A DNA stretch of 35,355 bases. Origin: Cacconaster sp045599325. GTDB lineage: Bacteria; Bacteroidota; Bacteroidia; Bacteroidales; UBA932. The DNA lies in NCBI GenBank assembly GCA_045599325.1, contig JAZRVT010000013.1, positions 1 to 35,355 of the forward strand. The letters run 5' to 3'. The notes beneath the pieces are model-generated. The model saw only the letters and a list, made by a program, of their open reading frames with translations, did not search any database and was not told the DNA's origin. How positions within the stretch are numbered: position 1 is the stretch's first letter; the number at the start of each line of letters is the position of its first letter. Of this stretch, positions 30,950 through 35,355 are shown piece by piece. The translations under genes and the position numbers were made by a program.

Positions 30950-32428
30950 ATGGTATCATTCCTGATCAGCGTAGCAGCACTTATACTGGGCTTCATACTA
31001 TACGGAAGGTTTGTCGAAAGAATCTTCAAGCCTGACAACAGGCTTGCCCCGGCCGTGGAGTTCAATGACGGTATGGACTATATCCCGATGCCCGCCTGGA
31101 AGGTCTATATGATCCAGCTTCTCAACATCGCGGGCACAGGTCCCATCTTCGGTGCCATTATGGGCGCCAAGTTCGGTCCGGCCTCCTATCTCTGGATTGT
31201 ATTCGGCTGCATCTTCGCAGGCGCTGTGCACGATTATCTCGCCGGGATGATGTCAATGAGGGGGAAGGGCACATCCCTCCCGAACATAATCGGACACTCG
31301 CTCGGCAATGGCGCGAAGAAAGTCGCCCTTGTATTCACTCTCCTTCTCCTGCTTATGACGGGTGCTGTATTCGTCTACAGCCCCGCAGTGATTCTGGGAG
31401 GACTGACCGGCGGAACTGTCCGGGCATCGATGATATGGGTTGCCATTGTCCTGGCATATTATATCATTGCGACTCTGCTTCCGATTGACAAGATCATCGG
31501 CAAGATTTATCCGCTATTCGCCCTTGCCCTGATCTTTATGGCGGTCTCCCTCGGAATCTGCCTTGTCCTGAAGTGGCCTTCAATCCCAGAGATATGGAAC
31601 GGCCTCGGGAACCTCGGCGCTGAGAGAGGCCTTTCTGGTCTGGCAGAACAGCCGATTCTTCCGTGTCTCTTCATAACCATAGCCTGCGGAGCGATATCTG
31701 GCTTCCACGCTACCCAGAGCCCTATGATGGCCCGCTGTATGAAGCACGAAAAGCTCGGAAGGCCGATTTTTTACGGGGCTATGATAACAGAAGGCCTCAT
31801 TGCTCTTATCTGGGCGGCCGTCAGCTCATATTTCTTCTTTGACGGAGGTGCTGCCCAGGTCGGCTCGAGCCTTACGGCTTCCGCCCCTCAGGTTGTCACC
31901 TCTGTCGCCAAGTCCTGGCTCGGCGGAATCGGCGGCGTGCTTGCCATCCTCGGAGTTGTGGCGGCCCCGATAACTACCGGTGACACCGCCCTCAGAAGTG
32001 CGCGGCTTATGGTTGCCGACGCCCTCAAGTTCCCTCAGAAGAAACTCGCCAGCCGCCTTATGGTCAGTGTGCCTATTTTCGTCATCACGGGCCTCATCCT
32101 CTGGTTCAATATTGCGGATGAAAACGGTTTCAATACTGTATGGCGCTATTTCGGATGGGCAAACCAGTCTCTGGCCTGCTTCACCCTGTGGGCCATCACC
32201 GTATGGCTTTCGCGCCGACGCCGTCATCCGGCCTATCTTGTGACTATGATTCCGGCCTGCTTTATGACAGCAATATCGCTCACATATATCTCAACCGCGA
32301 AGATCGGCTTCAATATGCCTTTCGACTGGGCTCCGTACATCGCCCTGTCCGTGTTTGCGATAAGTGCAATCCTTTTCTTCCATTGGCTCCATTCTCACAA
32401 ATCACAGTCTGAAAACAAAAAAGAGTAA
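30950..32428 (+). CDS. cstA: CstA-family carbon starvation/peptide transporter
   Basis: Multi-pass inner-membrane protein of 492 residues, shorter than the E. coli protein (about 700) but like those of other Bacteroidota. The N-terminus YGRFVERIFKPD, LNIAGTGPIFGAIMG, VHDYLAGMMSMR and the later GFHATQSPMMARC and GDTALRSARL segments are family hallmarks. At least twelve hydrophobic segments are visible. CstA relatives import peptides or pyruvate. Sits 3 nt after the periplasmic peptidase and 2 nt before the antiporter, which supports peptide uptake. Confidence 0.92.
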   Translation: MVSFLISVAALILGFILYGRFVERIFKPDNRLAPAVEFNDGMDYIPMPAWKVYMIQLLNIAGTGPIFGAIMGAKFGPASYLWIVFGCIFAGAVHDYLAGMMSMRGKGTSLPNIIGHSLGNGAKKVALVFTLLLLLMTGAVFVYSPAVILGGLTGGTVRASMIWVAIVLAYYIIATLLPIDKIIGKIYPLFALALIFMAVSLGICLVLKWPSIPEIWNGLGNLGAERGLSGLAEQPILPCLFITIACGAISGFHATQSPMMARCMKHEKLGRPIFYGAMITEGLIALIWAAVSSYFFFDGGAAQVGSSLTASAPQVVTSVAKSWLGGIGGVLAILGVVAAPITTGDTALRSARLMVADALKFPQKKLASRLMVSVPIFVITGLILWFNIADENGFNTVWRYFGWANQSLACFTLWAITVWLSRRRRHPAYLVTMIPACFMTAISLTYISTAKIGFNMPFDWAPYIALSVFAISAILFFHWLHSHKSQSENKKE

Positions 32429-32430
32429 TT

Positions 32431-34680
32431 ATGTCAGAAGACCTCGGGCTGGTTGCTGAACTGGCGATAATACTTGTTGCGGCAGGCCTCTTTACCATCA
32501 TCTCCCGGGCACTCAAGCAGCCGCCCATATTAGGATATATCATTGCCGGATTCCTGGTCGGTCCGAACCTCGGGCTCCTTCCCCAGCTTGACTCCGAAGC
32601 CATTCACGAATGGTCGGAGATAGGCATCATATTCCTTCTCTTCGGACTGGGGCTTGAATTCAGTTTCAAGAAACTGATGAAAATCGGCAGCAGCGCGCTG
32701 ATAACCGCCGGAGTCAAGTGCATAGGAATGTTTGCCGTAGGCATTGTGGCGGGCAAGGCCATGGGGTGGACCAGTATGGAGGGCATTTTCCTCGGAGGTC
32801 TGCTTTCCATGAGCTCCACCACCATAATAATCAAGGCCTATGGCGATATGGGGCTCAAGGACAGGCCTTACGCCACGCTGATCTTCGGCTCGCTCGTTTT
32901 CGAGGACCTGATCGCCGTGCTGCTTATGGTCCTGCTCTCAACACTCGCTGTGACCGGCAAGTTCGCGGGAGGCGAGATGCTGATGGGCCTCGCTAAGCTG
33001 GTCTTCTTCCTGGTGCTCTGGTTTGTTGTGGGCATATACCTTATACCGCTTATTCTGCGCAAGGCCAAGAAGTATCTGAACAATGAGATACTTCTGCTGG
33101 TAGCAATCGGCCTGTGCTTCCTTATGGTCGTCCTGGCCAACATCGCTGGCTTCAGTTCCGCTCTCGGTGCGTTTGTGATGGGATCCATCCTCGCTGAGAC
33201 AGTAGAGGGGGAGAGGATCGAGCATATCACCGGCAGCATCAAGGACCTGTTCGGCGCTATCTTCTTCGTTTCCGTGGGAATGATGGTCGATCCTGCTGTC
33301 ATAGCACAGCACTGGCTTCCTGTGGTGATTATCACACTGGTTGCGATTGCCGGCATACTGGTCTTCAGCACACTCGGTGCCCTTCTGTCCGGACAGGGAC
33401 TTAACACCGCAGTCCACGCCGGCTTCACTCTCGCCCAGCTGGGTGAGTTCGCCTTCATCATCGCCGGACTCGGATGCTCTATGGGCGTGATGAGAGACTT
33501 CATCTATCCCGTTGTCATTGCAGTCTCTGTGATAACTACTTTCACAACTCCGTATATGATAAAGCTCGGCGATCCCGCCGCTGCCTGGCTTGAGAGGCAC
33601 CTCCCGGCAAAAGTGCTTGCCAGGGTGGAGCGCAAGCAGGAGTTCCAGGCCCCCGTATCCCAGGCGGAGAAGAGCGAGTGGGGGAGACTCCTCAAGACCT
33701 ATACCCTCAGAGTTGTCCTCTACAGCGTCGTGATAGTCGCGATAATGCTGATACTCGGTCCGTTGGTCGACAAGATGATGGCCCGCGTCCTGCCTGACGT
33801 CAGCGAGGTCGTGGTGAAATGGCTCAAGGTCATTCTGATGCTGCTGGTGATGACTCCTTTCCTCAGCAGAGTGGCCATAAGCGGAAAGACAGTGACCACC
33901 TGCGGTGAACACCTTGTCCAGAAAAACCCGAACAACCGCTACGCACTGCTTGCACTCATCTATCTCCGTGTGCTGATAGTCATCGCCTTCGTGGTATGGC
34001 TCTTCGACTCCCATTTCGAACTCTCCTGGTGGGTGATCCTGCTCATCGCTGCGGCCATCGCAGTGTTTGTCTTCCTTGTACGCAAGTCGAAGCACCGGTT
34101 CTCATCGCTGGAAGACACTTTCATCGACAATTTCAATGAGAAGGAGATCCTCGAAAGGCGCAAGTCCCCTGTCACCGCCGAATTCCGCGAGAAGCTTGAC
34201 GGATATGGCATCCACATAGAGCCAGTCGTCGTCAGCCCGGAATTCGAGTATATCGGCAGGACACTCCGCGAGATGCCTTTCCGCAAGACGACCGGCATCA
34301 ACATCGTCAAGATCCAGCGTGGCAGCAAGTCAGTGATAATCCCTTCCGGCAGCGAACCGATATACCCCGGTGACCTGATGCTTGCGGTCGGCACCCCGGA
34401 ACAGCTTGCCAAGTTCAATGAGGTGATGAAGAACAATACTGATGAACCGGCCGATGTGGACAGGAGCGAGTTCATAGTCGACACCATCGTCCTGACAGAA
34501 GAATCAGGCCTCACCGGCAAGAACCTCAGGTCTTCGAATATGAGGGCTTCCGGATGTATGGTGGTCAGCGTTCTCCGTGACGGAGTCCTTCATACCAACC
34601 CGTCCGCCGAGTTCCAGTTCAAGAGCGGCGACGTCCTCTGGCTTGCCGGCGAGAAGAACGCAGTGGAATGGTATAAATAA
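32431..34680 (+). CDS. Cation/proton antiporter, CPA2 type with two RCK-C domains
   Basis: 749-residue inner-membrane antiporter. The Na+/H+ exchanger domain (about 5-390) has the CPA2 pattern with an acidic pair Glu158-Asp159 (LVFEDLIAVLL) in the transport core. Four extra hydrophobic segments follow (about 425-445, 463-480, 508-528 and 532-550), then two RCK-C/TrkA-C domains (about 595-660 and 680-749). No Rossmann RCK-N domain is evident, so nucleotide gating of the KefC type is unlikely. Probable substrate is K+ or Na+. Last gene of the yicC-peptidase-cstA unit. Symbol left open. Confidence 0.88.
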   Translation: MSEDLGLVAELAIILVAAGLFTIISRALKQPPILGYIIAGFLVGPNLGLLPQLDSEAIHEWSEIGIIFLLFGLGLEFSFKKLMKIGSSALITAGVKCIGMFAVGIVAGKAMGWTSMEGIFLGGLLSMSSTTIIIKAYGDMGLKDRPYATLIFGSLVFEDLIAVLLMVLLSTLAVTGKFAGGEMLMGLAKLVFFLVLWFVVGIYLIPLILRKAKKYLNNEILLLVAIGLCFLMVVLANIAGFSSALGAFVMGSILAETVEGERIEHITGSIKDLFGAIFFVSVGMMVDPAVIAQHWLPVVIITLVAIAGILVFSTLGALLSGQGLNTAVHAGFTLAQLGEFAFIIAGLGCSMGVMRDFIYPVVIAVSVITTFTTPYMIKLGDPAAAWLERHLPAKVLARVERKQEFQAPVSQAEKSEWGRLLKTYTLRVVLYSVVIVAIMLILGPLVDKMMARVLPDVSEVVVKWLKVILMLLVMTPFLSRVAISGKTVTTCGEHLVQKNPNNRYALLALIYLRVLIVIAFVVWLFDSHFELSWWVILLIAAAIAVFVFLVRKSKHRFSSLEDTFIDNFNEKEILERRKSPVTAEFREKLDGYGIHIEPVVVSPEFEYIGRTLREMPFRKTTGINIVKIQRGSKSVIIPSGSEPIYPGDLMLAVGTPEQLAKFNEVMKNNTDEPADVDRSEFIVDTIVLTEESGLTGKNLRSSNMRASGCMVVSVLRDGVLHTNPSAEFQFKSGDVLWLAGEKNAVEWYK

Positions 34681-34731
34681 GTTTGTCAGAGGTCGCTGAA
34701 AAGGGCGATACGGCTGACGGCCGGACAGCAC

Positions 34732-34758
34732 AAGGCTTCGAGTTTCACCCGGAGCCTT
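34732..34758 (+). terminator. Possible weak terminator after the antiporter gene
   Basis: AAGGCT at 34732-34737 pairs with AGCCTT at 34753-34758, extended by a U-G and two G-C pairs. Only a short T/C tail follows, so termination may be poor. Otherwise I see nothing in 34681-34831. Confidence 0.4.
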
Positions 34759-34831
34759 TCTGTCATAACACGATTTGCATTAACATTCCTCCTCAAAATT
34801 AAAAAATATTTCGTCAATAGTTTTTTTTGTC

Positions 34832-34839
34832 TATCTTTG
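34832..34839 (+). promoter_or_regulatory. -7 promoter box of tRNA-Ser
   Basis: TATCTTTG matches TAnnTTTG, following a T-rich run, and ends 16 nt before the tRNA. No convincing -33 box was found. Confidence 0.6.
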
Positions 34840-34855
34840 CATCCCCAACGGGACT

Positions 34856-34940
34856 GGAGAGTTGGCTGAGTGGTCGATAGCGGCAGTCTTGAAAACTGTT
34901 GACCTGAAAGGGTTCGGGGGTTCGAATCCCTCACTCTCCG
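34856..34940 (+). tRNA. tRNA-Ser (anticodon UGA)
   Basis: 85-nt serine tRNA. Acceptor arm GGAGAGT/ACTCTCC with discriminator G; anticodon loop CTTGAAA gives UGA, decoding UCA and related codons; long variable arm typical of serine tRNAs; T-loop TTCGAAT in a 5-bp stem. CCA is not encoded. All arms fold from the sequence by eye. Confidence 0.95.
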
Positions 34941-34946
34941 CAAAAG

Positions 34947-34973
34947 ACGTTGAAAATCAACATTTTACAACGT
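34947..34973. repeat. Bulged hairpin directly after tRNA-Ser
   Basis: ACGTTGAAAAT pairs with ATTTTACAACGT (one bulged A) across a CAAC loop. It starts 7 nt after the tRNA. It may be part of 3' processing, or of a recombination site. Confidence 0.5.
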
Positions 34974-34981
34974 TTACGCAT

Positions 34982-35020
34982 AAAAATACGCATAAGTCCT
35001 TAAAACTTGTGCGTATTTTT
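34982..35020 (+). terminator. Intrinsic terminator downstream of tRNA-Ser
   Basis: AAAAATACGCA (34982-34992) pairs exactly with TGCGTATTTTT (35010-35020), extended inward by one U-G and four more pairs with a 7-base loop. Ends in a run of T. The stem contains one copy of the direct repeat ACGCATAA, whose other copy is at 34976-34983. Confidence 0.8.
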
Positions 35021-35080
35021 CTTTTATATACCCCAATTAACTGAAATCGCCGCAAATCTTCTTTTGCATACATTTACCCT

Positions 35081-35096
35081 ACTATACTAATATAGT
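35081..35096. repeat. Small palindrome in AT-rich DNA
   Basis: ACTATA and TATAGT with four bases between. A second imperfect pair, CTCGTT (35125-35130) and AACGAG (35143-35148), flanks a TTAATTAA-containing centre. 35021-35150 holds no ORF that I can support. Confidence 0.35.
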
Positions 35097-35150
35097 CATG
35101 TGGTCATTCTTGGATTGTTCGTGGCTCGTTCGCGGATTAATTAACGAGAA

Positions 35151-35182
35151 CACCCGTCTCAAGCCGGAGCCTGGGACGGGTG
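35151..35182 (-). terminator. Terminator for the surface-protein gene
   Basis: CACCCGTC pairs with GACGGGTG (8 bp) around a 16-base loop. It lies about 20 nt past the stop codon of the minus-strand gene. The tail is T-rich but not a pure T-run. Confidence 0.65.
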
Positions 35183-35203
35183 CATTGTAGTTGGGTCAGA
35201 CCC

Positions 35204-35355
35204 TTATAGCATCACATAGTTCTGCTGATAGTTGGCAGTGAGAGTAAGGTCTTCATTCAGGACGATGGTCCTGACTCTTTCGGTTGAACCGTCAGACCAG
35301 TTCTTGATGCCTATGCCCGGCCACTTTGGGCAACTTACGACTTGTTCACGCTGTC
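35204..35355 (-). CDS. C-terminal fragment of a repeat-containing surface protein (InlB/Flg_new-like)
   Basis: The last 50 codons of a minus-strand gene, open at the window edge, ending with stop 35204-35206. The translation includes IGIKNWSDGSTERVRT, then IVLNEDLTLTANY, matching the consensus of the Listeria-Bacteroides repeat (WSDGS, then RT, then D-x-T-L-T-A-x-Y). Such repeats occur in large secreted or surface proteins of gut Bacteroidales. The N-terminus, any export signal and further repeats are outside the window. Its stop is preserved and a terminator follows, so it is probably intact at this end. Confidence 0.7.
   Translation of the reverse strand, partial: QREQVVSCPKWPGIGIKNWSDGSTERVRTIVLNEDLTLTANYQQNYVML

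Noticed and set aside
32938..34095. Minus-strand open frame of 385 codons inside the antiporter gene
   Set aside because: His/Asp/Glu-rich translation without any motif; antisense to a clear membrane transporter and produced by low stop frequency in GC-rich DNA.
34686..35044. Small open frames over tRNA-Ser on both strands
   Set aside because: They run through the tRNA gene and its terminator and have no support as proteins.

Overview
The window is a GC-rich chromosomal segment from a member of the order Bacteroidales (Bacteroidota). This rests on three observations. Promoters carry the Bacteroidota -7 box TAnnTTTG upstream of rluB, moxR, truA, the ATPase gene, the DUF3276 gene, nusB and tRNA-Ser. 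Families largely confined to the phylum are present: DUF3276 PUR-like protein, DUF5606, long NusB, Bat aerotolerance proteins, and a zinc-ligand-poor Sir2. ParC has the Bacteroides-type sequence. The genus cannot be fixed from this stretch. It is mostly core genome, densely packed in operons with TAATG, TGATG or ATGA junctions.

Layout. 1-3110 (minus): rluB, era and parC (topoisomerase IV subunit A, cut by the window start), driven from a promoter at 3102-3109. 3131-4327 (plus): a lone MacB/FtsX-type permease. 4330-12607 (minus): the complete Bat operon, moxR, DUF58, a membrane protein, batA, batB, batC and a batD-batE in-frame fusion. 12579-15291 (plus): truA, exbB, exbD and a tonB-like gene, divergent from moxR. 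15299-19022 (minus): a degenerate AAA-type ATPase, a Sir2 deacylase and a periplasmic phosphoesterase/PQQ-propeller fusion, apparently one operon. 19041-19458 (minus): the DUF3276 gene with its own terminator. 19482-24833 (plus): nusB, yajC, ybbR-like, coaE, DUF5606, rimO and fabG, followed by aqpZ and a strong hairpin. 25638-26790: a visibly AT-rich patch with two secreted proteins of unknown function. 26807-34680 (plus): yicC, a periplasmic Tricorn-like S41 peptidase, cstA and a cation/proton antiporter, with 2-3 nt between genes. 34856-34940: tRNA-Ser(UGA). 34941-35355: AT-rich DNA with hairpins, then the 3' end of a minus-strand surface protein with an InlB/Flg_new-like repeat, probably the start of an accessory region.

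How genes work together. The Bat operon would encode a MoxR ATPase, a DUF58 adaptor, two VWA membrane proteins and TPR/beta-sandwich periplasmic partners forming an envelope complex. ExbB/ExbD/TonB energise outer-membrane transporters. The Tricorn-like peptidase next to CstA suggests periplasmic peptide trimming followed by peptide uptake. The ATPase-Sir2-phosphoesterase cluster has no role that I recognise.

Most notable points: the BatD-BatE fusion that keeps an internal signal peptide, the paralogy between BatD and the protein encoded before BatA, the lost Walker B acidic residues in the ATPase beside Sir2, and the 12-bp minisatellite in batC. No CRISPR array, insertion sequence, rRNA gene or obvious defence island was seen.
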